Of a stretch of 64,000 bases of DNA, positions 12,300-23,815 are shown in pieces. A program made the translations under genes and the position numbers. A model generated the notes under the pieces. The model saw only the letters and a program-made list of their open reading frames with translations. It searched no databases and was not told the origin of the DNA. The stretch's first letter is position 1. Each line of letters opens with the position of its first letter. Source of the DNA: Ipomoea triloba (lineage: Eukaryota > Streptophyta > Magnoliopsida > Solanales > Convolvulaceae); assembly GCF_003576645.1 (NCBI RefSeq), contig NC_044919.1, positions 16,425,519-16,489,518 of the forward strand, written 5' to 3'.

Positions 12300-13465
12300 T
12301 TGAATACTCTATCTAGGAAGGTGGTTTTTAAGTAAACCTCGGTTTCACCACTCGACCTGGGAGTTTTTAAGAAGTAGGGTGTTGGTCATGCAGGTTAGTT
12401 GAAGTGCTACTTGACTCTCACCTGAAATGAGATTAGCTTTTACATGCTATCGAAACTTTGTAATAGGCATTGCTTAAGCTGATTTAAACTATCTTTTTGT
12501 TAAGAAAAGAGTACTATGTATTCTCTTGAGAATATTTTTAGATGTGTACTGATTTGCATTATTCCAATGCTATATATAAGTTATGTAGTGAAGGGAAAAT
12601 TGTGAATAGCATAACTTTGAATGCTAAAGTTACAGATGCAAAATTTCAACTCGTTGAAATTTATGTAAATAAATCTTTCTCAAATACATGCCAGTTTGGA
12701 TCTTTGAGTATGAGATCTAATTTTCTCAAGAAAGTATGTGAAATTTATGATTATGTTATTCAACTTGAAGCAACATGCAACATGCAAACAATATTATCTT
12801 CGTGGCTTACTGGTAATGAGTATTTGTATATATGTTTTAAAATATTAATTGGGAGATCCTGAAGATCCAGGATTCATTAATATAGTGAAACCTTAGTGGT
12901 TTAAGGTAACTAAGTTGGTTGAAATATATTTCACTATTGAGAGTGAATTAACCAAGTGCAGGGCGCTATAAAGATTGCATAGGTCGATCTGCTCAGGAGC
13001 CAATGTTGGGCACCAAAGATCAACCTGAGTAAAATATCAAGTACTTTTGAAAAGAATACTTGTAATCGCTGCATTGTGGGGGTAATCGGCTCTTTATATT
13101 TCCTTTCTATAAGTTTCTTTAATTTACCGAGAATAATGGTAAAAGATGATGTTTCATGTTAAACATGAAAATCTCTAAGGTAATATTTATGAGTAAATAA
13201 AATACTCGTCAAAGTGTACATAAGTTTGATGGAGTTGATCAACTTATGTTAATAGTGAAGACTAATTATGAGATTAGTCGTTGAGTTGTTGATGGAATGC
13301 CTTAAATTCCAAGAGGTGATGAATTCATGGTGGATCCCACTTGTGTGGTCAAACGAAACCATGGAAAGAATCACGAACTAGTACATTAATTGGTCATTCT
13401 AATGATCTAAGTACTAGTGAGGTTGAGCTACAGCTTTTAATGAATTTATAACCCTATGAGATGGA

Positions 13466-13925
13466 TGGTCCTATTGAGATGGACTTGATGAGTTCACCGC
13501 TTAATAATTGAGAGAGTGAGCATAAAATGCTCTTAATGATTTCACATCCCAATTTTGGTAGTCTATATTGAGATAGGCTTAAAAAAAAAATTTACATACT
13601 TAAGTAAAAAAGGTTAACCACCTTTTTCTGAAAGACAATGAGCTATCTTTCTAGAGCACTCATTGGCATCTGGATGTCCAATTGAGTAAAAATATATGAG
13701 AAGCATGATGCTACTAGTGACCTACTAGATTTATGTCTTTAACTATTCTGTAGCCATTAAAGGTGGTCTATACTGAGATAGACTTGACAGAGTAAATGTC
13801 TATATTGAGATAGACTTGACAAAGTAAATGTCTATATTGAGATAGCATTGACAAGGTTAAAAGTCTATGTTGAGATAGACTTGACAAGGTTGAAGGTCTA
13901 TGTTGAGGTAGACACAACAGACTTG
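13466..13925. repeat. Imperfect tandem repeats with core TATTGAGATAGACTTGACA
   Basis: A unit of about 35 bases built on GAGATAGACTTGACAA occurs about five times between 13766 and 13925. Looser copies lie near 13470 (GAGATGGACTTGATGAG) and 13560 (GAGATAGGCTT). It lies just upstream of the element's 3' end and does not encode a continuous frame. Confidence 0.8.
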
Positions 13926-14174
13926 GATACTAAGGATTCACCATCAGTAGTCAAAGAGTTTGACTTTCATAGAACCTGCATTTTGGAGTTGATGTGTGTC
14001 TTGAGTTCAAAATTTATCTAACCGATGAGTTCAAGATTCATATCACTCTCGGGAAGAAAATTACTCAATGTCACTACATGTCAGTTCAAGTTTAAAACAC
14101 TGATGTTAAGATCAGCTCTTGTGTTTTGCTCAGACACTATTCTTTTTAGCCTTCTCTTCGAATGTGTGGGGGAT

Positions 14175-14682
14175 TGTTGGAAAAATAGATCATTCAAATA
14201 GAAGGCTTGTTGGTCCAACCTTTCTTCTAAGCTTTCTTTACCGCACAACACATCATTATTTTTTGTGGATGTTGTTTCTACCTTCCAAATGAGTGGATGG
14301 TATGCTTTGTGAGTGGGTGATGTAGCATGAATCATGGGTTTTCATGGCTGAGAAACAAACAATGCACTACTATATAAATGCAGATGCATTTGTTCATTAA
14401 GACACACAAGATTCATTCTTTCTCCTTTTGCTTTCCAATCACTTCTCGTAGTTGTCTAAGCAAAGTCAGGTTCGCCTGCGCTATAACTGGTGTAAGTTAA
14501 GCGTAGTTCGTCTGTGTAACCTGTCGAAAGCGTGCCGGGATTCTTGACTGCACCGTCACCGGGCAAATAACGTTTTTAAGGCAGTGTTATTGTAACACGA
14601 CACAGACTCCATTTTCTGCTTTAGTTGTTCACTTTTCCTAAAGGGTGTCAAGGTTGGTTGACGTTGCCTCAATTTCCCAATA
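14175..14682 (+). repeat. 3' LTR of the non-autonomous element
   Basis: This partner of 11073-11580 has the same length and the same TATA-like box (near 14370). It is preceded by a polypurine tract and followed by GTCCT, the target duplication. Confidence 0.92.
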
Positions 14683-14789
14683 GTCCTCACTTCTATGCTA
14701 TAAATAGAGGACTCTAGGGTCTAGAAAAGATGATTGCGTTGCTGGCTGATTTTGGTGAATGAAAACAGAAGTGTAAATTCCCAACAGTT

Positions 14790-15240
14790 GAGTTGTTGCA
14801 TTCCCAACATAAATTCCCCCTTTCTTGCCACCTCTATGATGCTGGTACTGACTCCTCCCTTCATATTTTTATTGATTGTGCAACTCCTACAAACTATTGG
14901 ACTCTCAGGAATTTCGGTAATCTTAAATGGTTTTATTCTGCTCTATGATTGGATCCTTCATAATCTCTCATTCTCTCGAGTTTTGCAGTGGCTGATGCTT
15001 ATATTTTCACTATGATCTGCTGAGCCTTTGGTCTACTAGAAATGATAAACTCTCATTGTCAAAAGAGCTTAAGGCTTCCTGTATAATTTGCAAAATGCTC
15101 AAAACCATTCTCCAAGGAATGCCCTCTATCCTACAAACTGGTCTAAACCTCCAATCTCTCTCTTTCTCTCAAAAATGGCAAGCTGGAACCAACTCATTCA
15201 GAAGACCTTGCATCAAAGCCAATGCTAAGAAAAAGCACAA
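14790..15240 (+). mobile_element. LINE ORF2 C-terminal fragment
   Basis: The plus strand reads DAGTDSSLHIFIDCATPTNYW, matching the zinc-binding region near the end of plant L1 ORF2 (D..LHIF.DC....W). Downstream text is open in parts but contains stops. The fragment has the same strand and style as the LINE at 1640-4528. It could be that element's displaced tail, separated by the nested LTR insertions. Confidence 0.6.
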
Positions 15241-15620
15241 AATTAAAATAAAAAAAAGAAACAAAAATGGAATCTGTCTCAACTCCTTCACTTTTTCCTT
15301 CAATTGGGTGAAGTAAAGACTAAAGAAAGAACACTGAAAAGAAAGGGGCCCAAAAAAGCCTCCAATTTCCTCTCATTCAACATTTACATTGCCCCAAATT
15401 ACAGTAAAAACAGTTCACAGTTACAAGCTACAACAGCACAACCGGAAGACCTATCATCAAATTAACCAACCCAGAATCCCAGATTTCAAAGGAATAAAAA
15501 AAAAAAAAAAAAAACGTGAAATATAGAAAAATGTTATACTCGAAAAGAAAAAGTGAAAATGAAGACGATAATTGATCAGCACTACACTCCTAAAACTAAA
15601 TTTATTTCTAATTATCATTA
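15241..15620 (-). other. HMGA 3' flank / likely 3' untranslated region
   Basis: There is no open frame. The stretch includes a run of A at 15496-15514. The end of the transcript cannot be placed. Confidence 0.4.
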
Positions 15621-16295
15621 TCAAGCTCCTACCGGAGCAGCCACGGCCGGCTTCACCTTAGGCGGCCGCCCTCTCCGCCGCGGGGCACCACTAGAGGGAG
15701 CTGCCACGGCGGGGGCAACGTTAGTTTTAGGGTACTTCCGAGGCCTTCCGCGCTTCCTCCCAGTGCCACCGGATTGGGCACTCTTCTTCTTGGGCGACGC
15801 GGCCGGAGCAAGCGGATCCTTGGCCTTCGGCGGCCTGCCACGCGGCCGTGGGGGAGGCGGCACGTACCCCGGCGGCAACGGAGCTTTGGGCTTCGGAGGA
15901 CGGCCGCGACCGCGACGCTGTGGCGCATTGGGATCGGGTTTCATGTAGTTGTTCTTCACCAAAACGAGCTGCCCGCTCTGCCTCATCTTGTTGAGATGGT
16001 GAGACAGCAAAGTTTGGTGAGCCGGCGGCATAGCGCCGTACGTCTCCTCGATTTGCCTCGAAATGGTCGATTTGTTCGACCCATTCTTGTCGTTGAGCTC
16101 CTCAATCGCCGCCATTATCATCTGCCCAAAACAAATCCAATCACACCATTACCAACTAAACTATAATGATATTTCCGACAAATAAAATAAAAAATTGATT
16201 ACTGCAAGCACCTCAGGGTAAAGCGGGAGAGTGGGAGGCGGCTGATTACTGGACGGCGGGAGAGGATCAACGGGATGATCGTCGGGAGAAGCCAT
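15621..16295 (-). CDS. HMGA: HMGA-type protein: H15 domain plus four AT hooks
   Basis: This is a nuclear architectural protein that binds the minor groove of AT-rich DNA and shapes chromatin. Exon 1 is 16212-16295 (28 codons, start MASPDDHPVDPL). Exon 2 is 15621-16121. The 90-bp intron has GT and AG ends. Joining gives 194 residues in one frame, with LPLYPE running into MIMAAIEELNDKNGSN across the splice. Residues about 24-95 form a histone H1/H5-like (H15) domain. The C-terminal half holds four AT hooks: RRGRGRPPKP, RPRGRPPKA, RKRGRPRKY and RRRGRPPKV. Length and order match plant HMG-Y-related proteins. No stop or frameshift is visible. The coding part is GC-rich and stands out from the surrounding AT-rich repeats. 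The gene model is my inference from splice signals. Confidence 0.95.
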
Positions 16296-16640
16296 AAACA
16301 AGGATTGAAATAGAAAGTGACGTATAGAGAGAGAGAAAGAGCGCTGAAAAATTGAAATTGGAGAGCGGGAGAGGAGAGAAGACGAATTTAGAAAGTTTGG
16401 ATGTAAGGAAAAATTTTCGAGACGGGGAAGGGATTTAAAAGGGCAGAAGAAAGAACAGTCGGGGATCAGATCGGAAGAGAGGAAAGTGAGAGGATCGGAC
16501 AGTCGGGGAGCTGTTGTTGCCGCACAGATCCAACGGCGTACCACTGTTCGGTGTGCTGTCACATGGATCCGTGACATGGCTGTGCTTTCCCTTATCTTCG
16601 CACGACCTTGTTTAATATATGAAATTACATAAAAGGCCCT
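16296..16640 (-). promoter_or_regulatory. HMGA 5' region
   Basis: Upstream of the start codon the minus strand is pyrimidine-rich, with CTCTCTCTC-type runs near 16330, as in many plant 5' leaders. I see no clear TATA box at the usual distance. The transcription start cannot be fixed. Confidence 0.4.
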
Positions 16641-17492
16641 GAATTCCGGCCGAATTTCGCCTCTTAAATTTTAATTTTTTAAATTCTGGGGTAATTATTC
16701 AGTGCTTTTCATCCCTATTTGTATTCTTTCTTGTTGTAGCTATTGTATACATGACATGGTTTTGCGAAATTCATTTTTCATTTTCTTTAAAGTAATAATA
16801 ATTGCATATTTTCAACTTTTTTTTTATATAAACTAGTATCTTCGCCCTTGTGTTGCACGGAATGAATTTGTTATAATGTTTCGAGAATATTTAGATCGAT
16901 ATATAATTACATAAATTATAACATCAATATTATATAGTGCAAATGATGAAAATGGTTCGATCGATTATATTTTCTAATGTTATCCTTGCTTAAATTCAAG
17001 CAAATAATTGTTCAATTACCCGTGCGATGCACGGATAAATATTTTAAATTATATATTTAGATAATAAAATTAAAGATAGAATAATAAAAAAAATTATAAT
17101 ATTGAACGTGTACAATTATTTTATTATGTGATTAGTGTAAAAATATCACTCAATATAATATTTGTTCTCTTGTAATATTGAATTGCTTGTATATATTGAT
17201 CGTCACAATATTTTACCAAAAAAAATATATTATAAAACATTATGTTATTAGATACAACACCTGATTTTAAAACATTTGAATTTAAATAAATCAAATGTGC
17301 CTAGAATATAAACATAATTATGCAAATTACACATACATAAAATATGCCAGATAGTCCACATATATTGTATACATGTCATTTAATATAGATACATGTAAAA
17401 GATAATCATTGCTATTAATTTAGTCATCTAAGTAAATAAATAAATAAAATACAATAAATAAATGAATAAATAGAAAGTCCAATGAAATAAAC

Positions 17493-17494
<2 letters not shown>

Positions 17495-17586
<92 letters not shown>
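17495..17586. repeat. Compound microsatellite (TA)n(TTTA)n
   Basis: About 26 TA units are followed directly by about 10 TTTA units. Confidence 0.97.
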
Positions 17587-17899
17587 CAGCAGCTCATTAA
17601 AATTGTTTTCGACAAAAAAAAAAAAAAACAAAACAAAAAGAAAATATCTCAATCTTTTAACCCTAAAATCACGTACAATCGAATCAATCGTACCCTAATT
17701 GTCTAAGCAGTACTTTAGGCATTTATTTCATTGAGTAAAACGAAAGTAAGAACCATTATGGGTAGAGTTTTAATTATGTGGCTGAAAAAAGCAAGAGATA
17801 CAATGAAAAATGATGAATTATGGTAAGGTAAAAAAAAAATCTTAAAATGTAATGATTTATATATTAGTCTCAAAATCAATTAGATACAAATTATATTAG

Positions 17900-17905
<6 letters not shown>

Positions 17906-17950
<45 letters not shown>
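17906..17950. repeat. (TA)n microsatellite
   Basis: This is an uninterrupted AT dinucleotide run of about 45 bases. Confidence 0.97.
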
Positions 17951-17952
<2 letters not shown>

Positions 17953-18150
17953 GTTGAATAATTATAGTACATTAATGCCAAAAAAAAATTATTCAATTAT
18001 TCTTTAGTTACAATTATAATAATATTATACTTTTATATATATTACTTAAATAATTACATGGAAGAAGGGAATGTAAATTATCATAATGATTACAATAAAT
18101 AAAAATTAGGCAATTATATTAATTTTTTTTTGAAAGGATTACTTTTAATT

Positions 18151-19693
18151 TATTAAAGTAAACAAGGCAAAGCCCATACAAAGTTACAAGGCAAATGACC
18201 ACATAAAGTCAAGTGCCAAAAAACAAAAACAAAAAAAAAAAGAAAAATTACACAAAAAAAGGCCAAAAGTTTAGAAAGGCCATCCACAGCTCTAGCCAAG
18301 TAACGAAAGGCTAGCTACAGCTAACTACAAATCAAAGGAGCACAAAACTAGAAATAACTCCAAGTCCCGTACCGCCCTCAAATGGCAAGCTGCAACAACT
18401 AGACGCAAACAAACCTTGCGCCCTTCAAGCGAAAATCCGGCAGCATGACAGCTGTTTTTAGGACTATCCAGGGAGACAATCACAACACAACTGCCAAACA
18501 CACCACCCAAACCAAGCAAAAAGAGCAAGTCCCGCCTATACAATGTACAATGCACTGCCCTGCCGAAAAATCGACAGCATAACGGCTGCTTTAGGACTAA
18601 CCCAAACAGTCGTAACGCATACCAAGCACAGCACAGGTACACAGGCCAAAGAAACAACAAGGCACACAGGCCATAAATAAAGCACACAGGCCAAAAAAAA
18701 CAAGGCACGCAGGCCATAGGGCAAAACTATAGTCTGACCAAACATAAGCCTAACATGATCATAAAAAGGAAATGGCACACAGACCTAAAGTATAACGGCA
18801 CGCAGGCCAGCAAATGGTAAACATCCAGATAGTAGTTCAAACCAGCACCCCAACGGGATTAGCTACTATGGGCTAGCAGCAAGCCTGGACAAACCGCCAA
18901 TGGATTTGAGAAATTCCTACCCGGCCACCGTTCAACCCGGGTTAGGGTGCAACTTCTTACCGCAAGCACCTACGTTAAGGCATGACCTGTTGCAAAAGAG
19001 ACTCGCGAGGGAGAAACCAAACAGAACCAATAGGTCATATATGCCTCAGAACCCCAGTATGAACAAATAGGAAGCATGCAGAACAAGGAACGCACACTCC
19101 CAATATTTATTGAAAGAAAAGAAAAAGCAAGAAGAAAGCAACAGAATGGATAGGGAGAAAAGAAGCAAAAGCTGTACAGAGACACGAACAACAGCACCCC
19201 CCAACAAAAGAACCCCCCACCGGAACCCAGAAGGGGTTCAGCCACTATAGGCCAGCAGCAAGCCTGACTAGGTCAACGGATTTGAAAAAATCCTGCCCGG
19301 CCACCGTTCAGCCCGGACCAGGGTGCATCTTCTACCGCTAGCACCTACGTTGTTGAGGCTAGACCAGGTGACCCAAGCCATCATCGCCTCCAAACAGATC
19401 AAACACTTTCCTATTCTTTTCCCCTTTTTTCTTTTTTTTTTTCCTTTTCTTCCACTTTTTTTTCTCTTTTTTCCTCGTTTTTTCCACTTTCTTCAATTTC
19501 ATTTTTCATTCTCTTTTTCCATTCTTTTTTCTTCTCTTTTTCTTTTTTGTTCTTTTTTTCCTTCTTTTTTCCTTCTTTTCTTTCTTTTTTTTTTCCTTTT
19601 TTCAAGTAAAAGAACCAATAATCAATACAAGCAAGAAAACAATACCAAGCAGACTTACAGAAGCAAACAAATAAACAAAAGTAAAATGCTAAG
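18151..19693 (-). other. LINE 3' region with internal direct repeats
   Basis: About 1.5 kb lie between the ORF2 stop and the A tail. They hold a pair of related 120-base segments (18862-18985 and 19232-19360), short repeats of the word CACAGGCCA near 18620-18720, and a long pyrimidine tract. No frame looks like a real protein. Confidence 0.7.
19411..19602. repeat. About 190-base polypyrimidine/polypurine tract
   Basis: The plus strand is almost entirely T and C, with runs such as TTTTCTTTTTTTTTTTCC. On the element's own strand this is a polypurine tract. The apparent Lys/Glu-rich or Phe-rich peptides here are translation artefacts of the simple sequence. Confidence 0.95.
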
Positions 19694-22600
19694 CTAATGG
19701 GGATCTTCAACCTCAAAGAACACATAAGGTAGATCATCATGAATCAACAGCGCCCACACCCTCGGTGGTAGCTCCATAAGAGAAAGAAAGGTGAACTCCC
19801 CTGGCTTATCAACTACCCAATCAGCAAGGGTCGAGGTTGGCATATTGGCCCGCGGCGGGCACAACACAAAGGAAACAGACCCGCAGGAACACAGGAACCG
19901 GAGCCTGGATACAACATCATCCAGAACCCACGGCGCAGTCATAGTCCTATCAAAGTACCCTCCCATCTCAACCACTGAGGACTCCACAAGAATATCCCTA
20001 TAACCCCCCGCCAGGCACCACTCCAAGCCAGAGAACAAAACCCGAAACAACCCCCGGATTACATCCCCAGACCCAGACCACGCCACCCCATAGCAAAGAC
20101 TGCCCCCCTGATTACGAACAAAGGCAGCAGCCCCCCCTACAGCTGCAGAGAGTGCAAGGTTAATCTTCAGAGTCCCCGCAGCCGGAGGGGACCACCTGAC
20201 AGCCCTAACCACCCGTCGAGGCACATGCGCCTCCAAGTAAGCAACAATGGTCCTCCAATTAGGAGGTAGAATATGCGTCGTGGGCCGCTTTCTGAACAAG
20301 CACTCTGCAACGCCTCTGGCAACCCCGAACATCACGCGAGCAACGCTCGGGGAATCACGCCCATGCATACACCCATTACGGTGTTTCCACAACTCCCACA
20401 AAACCAAGTTTGGCAACCTGCTTATAACAAAGGAAAATAAAGGATTACGCGCCCCACCTTGCCCCCAGCCGCCCACCAAAGTCCTTAAACACCGGTGACG
20501 CGATTGTAGGCCAAGGGATGCTAACACATAACTCCAAACGGCTTTTGCTGTATTCCCAGAATAAAAGATATGCATAATAGAATCAGAAGCAGGTGTCGGA
20601 CAACACCAACATCTCGAAACAACCACATGGCCGAAACGAGACAGGACATCGTCCGTGGGCAGCCGACCCCGGAACACCCTCCAAGCTAGAAAAGACACCT
20701 TAAACGGCAGGTGTTTATGCCAGCACTTAGCAAGTAGGGGATCCGGGACAGCCGTCAAAGCAGGCTTAAGCAAAGATTTTATAGGGGAAAATGAAAACAT
20801 ACTGTCAGAAGCAGGCGTCCAGACCGGGATATCCCGCGGCCCCTGTCCTAAACGGGATAGGTCCGCAGTGACCCCGCCAGCTATTAAGTCCACGTGCTCT
20901 GCCAGGTCGAGCACACCATCATGAATATAGTCCAGGAGCAAGTCTCGGGAGTAAGAAACCCCCCGGAATGGATAGAGTCTGCCGAGAGGGCCCAAACCCG
21001 ACCAGTTGTCCCACCAGAAATTAACCCGGCCCTGGAACAACCGCCAGGTCAGAACCCGCTCAACCTCGTCCCGCACGCTCAGCATTCGCTTCCAAGTGTG
21101 TGAGTCAGTGTTCTGAACCAGCTTAGCAACCGGGTGAACCCGACTGCAATACTTCGCCCGCATAAAATCTGACCACAGAGTGTGCTCGGTGCAAAAGTTC
21201 CACCACAACTTCGCACTAGCAGCCTGAACCATTAAGTCCAAGTCCAAAAAACCAACCCCACCCTCCTTTTTAGGGAGAGACAGAGTTTTCCACGAACTCC
21301 AGTGATACCGGGCACCTCCAGACTCCTTCTAGAAAAAGCTAGCAAAACACCGCTCCAAGTCACGGATCACCTGCTTAGGCGGAGCGCAGGCTGCAAACAG
21401 GTACAATGGGATAGCCTGTAGCATAGAAGTAATCAATACCGCCTTCCCACCCTTAGATAACACCCGCCGCTGCCAACTCAGGCACTTAGCCTTAACCTTA
21501 TCCACCACTGAAGCAAAATAGATGCACGTTTTGCGCCCCACATACACAGGGCACCCGAGGTAAGTGAAAGAAAATGACTTGTGCACACAACCCGTAGCCC
21601 TGCGAACCCTAGCAACAACCCGTTCAGAAGTACGGGGATGCATGTAAAAGGCACTCTTCTGAAAACTCACCAACTGCCCCGAGATTTCCTCATAGTCTTT
21701 TAAAGCTGCAATGACCTTCTAAATGGCCTGTTGCCTGTAAGTGGTAAATATGATGACATCGTCTGCATAGGCCAAATGGTGGATATGTGGGGTACCCGGA
21801 GGTTGAGTAAACCGAGGAACGGTGACATCCTCGTAAACTCGCGCCAAGTACACGGACAGAACCTCAGCAGCAATGATAAACAGACTCGGGGACAAAGGAT
21901 CCCCCTAACGCAGGCCCCGAGATGATGTGAAAAAACCTTCCTTGACCCCGTTCACAATCACAGAGTACCAGACATTTGACACTGCCCGGTAAACAAGGTC
22001 AATCCACACCTCACAAAACCCCAGCAGGCGCATAACAGAAGTCAAGAAAAACCAGGACACTCGATCATACGCCTTAGCCATATCCAATTTAAGCACAATA
22101 TCCTGAGTCTGAAACTTTAAACCGTGACACATCTCTGAGGCCAAGAGCACATTGTCTGTAATGGAACGCCCAGCAACAAAGCCACTCTAGTGCGGGGACA
22201 ACAAAGTGGGCAATACTGAGGCTAGCCGAACCACCATCAGCTTCGTGACAATTTTACTACTGAAGTTGCACAAACTAATAGGCCGGTAATCTGCACAAGT
22301 CTCTGGGTTTGGTTTCTTGAGCAGTAGAACAATCGACGTATGCGTAATAGCTCGGGTGAAATTCCTGCCCAGAAAATAGCTTCTAACCATACCAACCACA
22401 TCCCCTTTCACAATCTCCCAGCAAGCCTTATAGAAGGCCCCCGAGAAACCATCCGGCCCCGCAGCACTGGTGGCATTCATTTGAAACACCACCTCTTTGA
22501 CTTCCTCCTCCTCGGGTACAGCTGTCAACAAGTCATTATCCGCGTCAGTCACCAGCCTCGGGGCGCAATCAAGTCGAGCCGAATCAAACCCTCCAACCTC

Positions 22601-23814
22601 TGCAGTGAACATGCACTCAAAGAACGAGATTGCCTGATTAGCAATCCCCTGTCTATCCTCAAGCCAGTGCCCCTCGTCATTCTTAACCCTGTGTATAAAG
22701 TGTTTTCGCCTGCGCTCCTTAACCAACGAATGAAAATAACGAGAGTTGCTATCACCCTCCTGAACTACCGTAACTCGGGCTTTCTGTTGCCAAAATTCCT
22801 CCTCAATCATAACCTGCTTTTGCAACAAAGCCACCCCCTCCTTATACTCAAACAGTGCCTGGTCATCACCTGGATTCTGTTGTAAAACCCCTCAAGCACC
22901 TGAACACGTTCCTCATACTCCCGTAGTTTAGCAAAAATGTCCCCGAACACCTCCTTACTCCACACCCCAAGCACCTTGCCCAGCCTGTTAAGTTTAGTAG
23001 CCAACACATGCATAGGCGCCCCCTCAACTGGGACCGCCCAACTGTCTCGAACCACCCTTTGAAAATCCTCATGCTTAATCCAGACATTTAGAAATACAAA
23101 GTGTTTCGGAGCCACCTATGCACTCAAAAGATCACAACAGATTAAAAGCGGGCTGTGGTCAGACGTGGACTTGGAGAGATGCCGAACGAAAGTTTTAAAC
23201 CACGCCTCCCACACCGAGGTGTAAAGAAAATGGTCTAAACGCATCCAAATGGATGACTCCCCACGCCTCCCATTCCACCAAGTGAAACAGGAGCCATAAG
23301 CAGTCGCATCAATCAAGTCACACGCACTGGCACAGTCCCGAAAGGCCGTGGTCCTCCGATGCGGATACGGAAGCCCGCCCTTTTTTTCTTCAACAGATAA
23401 AAGACAATTAAAATCCCCAACAACAGACCAAGGAACCCCTCTGGGGATTCTAGCCGAAATCGACTTTAAATCATCCCACAAAGGTGCCCGGAGCCGCTCC
23501 TTAGTCTTAGCATAGACAAATGAAACCCAGAAAGGAGTCGGGATAGTAGAATGGGCACATGACACCGACACACACTGCCCCAACTCAGACTCGACACCAA
23601 GTCATTATTCCAAAATAACCAGAGTTTATTATTCAAACCACAAAAAACATTATCAAAGTTAAGGCGCAACTTAAAAAAAATCGAGCATATCAGGCGAGCT
23701 GAAAGGCTCGAGCAGACACAAGATCAAAGGGCAATGAGATCGCAACAGGACACGGATCCTGTGCAAAGAACCCTGAGAGGAAACCCCCCTCACATTCCAG
23801 ACTAAAAACTTCAT
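19694..23814 (-). pseudogene. LINE ORF2: endonuclease, reverse transcriptase, RNase H
   Basis: ORF2 opens at ATG 23814 with MKFLVWNVRGVSSQGSL, the usual start of plant L1 ORF2. The APE endonuclease follows, with WSVVGDFNCLLSVEEKKGG near 23400 and LDHFL and SDHSPLLI near 23200. The reverse transcriptase runs from about 22700 to 21330. It shows AAGPDGFSGAFYK, YRPISLCNFSSKIV, LDMAKAYDRVSW and the catalytic LAYADDVIIF near 21760. The zinc-binding region (SIMHIFYSGNTAKAVW) is near 20550. An RNase H-like domain (GTLKINLALSAAVGGAAAF) follows at 20170-19800. Stops occur at about 23672, at TAG 21905 (in the conserved RQGDPL) and near 22188. The frame from 21247 to 19694 stays open for 517 codons. Confidence 0.93.
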
Positions 23815-23815
23815 G

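Larger units (their letters stand above)
11073..14682 (+). mobile_element. Non-autonomous LTR retrotransposon (508-bp LTRs)
   Basis: Two direct repeats of equal length (11073-11580 and 14175-14682) begin TGTTGG and end CA or TA. A perfect 5-bp duplication GTCCT flanks the unit (11068-11072 and 14683-14687). A purine-rich run TGTGGGGGAT directly precedes the second LTR and fixes the orientation as plus. The internal 2.6 kb has no recognisable gag or pol domain; the longest open frame (12542-12862, 106 codons) matches no family I know. This is therefore a LARD-like passenger that would need proteins from another element. A canonical tRNA-Met primer site is not visible after the first LTR. Confidence 0.9.
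16641..18121. other. AT-rich DNA with Helitron-like phrases
   Basis: There is no gene. Two related phrases, CGCCCTTGTGTTGCACGGAA near 16850 and ACCCGTGCGATGCACGGATA near 17020, resemble hairpin-forming segments seen near plant Helitron 5' ends. The LINE at 18122 appears to have inserted into this DNA, because similar AT-rich phrases (AATAATATTATAC, AGAAGGGAATG) occur on both sides of it, near 18010-18080 and 24670-24890. Confidence 0.35.

Noticed and set aside
12542..12862. 106-codon frame inside the non-autonomous LTR element as a gene
   Set aside because: It has no recognisable domain, its composition is AT-rich like its surroundings and there is no sign of conservation. I mention it only within the element.
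11042..14335. Repeated short minus-strand frames starting MIHATSPTHKAYHPL
   Set aside because: The same frame occurs in both 508-bp LTRs (11042-11233 and 14081-14335) and matches no protein. It is an LTR shadow.
18325..18778. Hydrophobic Cys-rich frames (CVPCFFWPVC) that look like membrane segments
   Set aside because: They arise from short CACAGGCCA-type repeats in the LINE 3' region on the same strand.
19323..19740. Phe-rich plus-strand and Lys/Glu-rich minus-strand proteins
   Set aside because: Both come from the polypyrimidine tract in the LINE 3' region.
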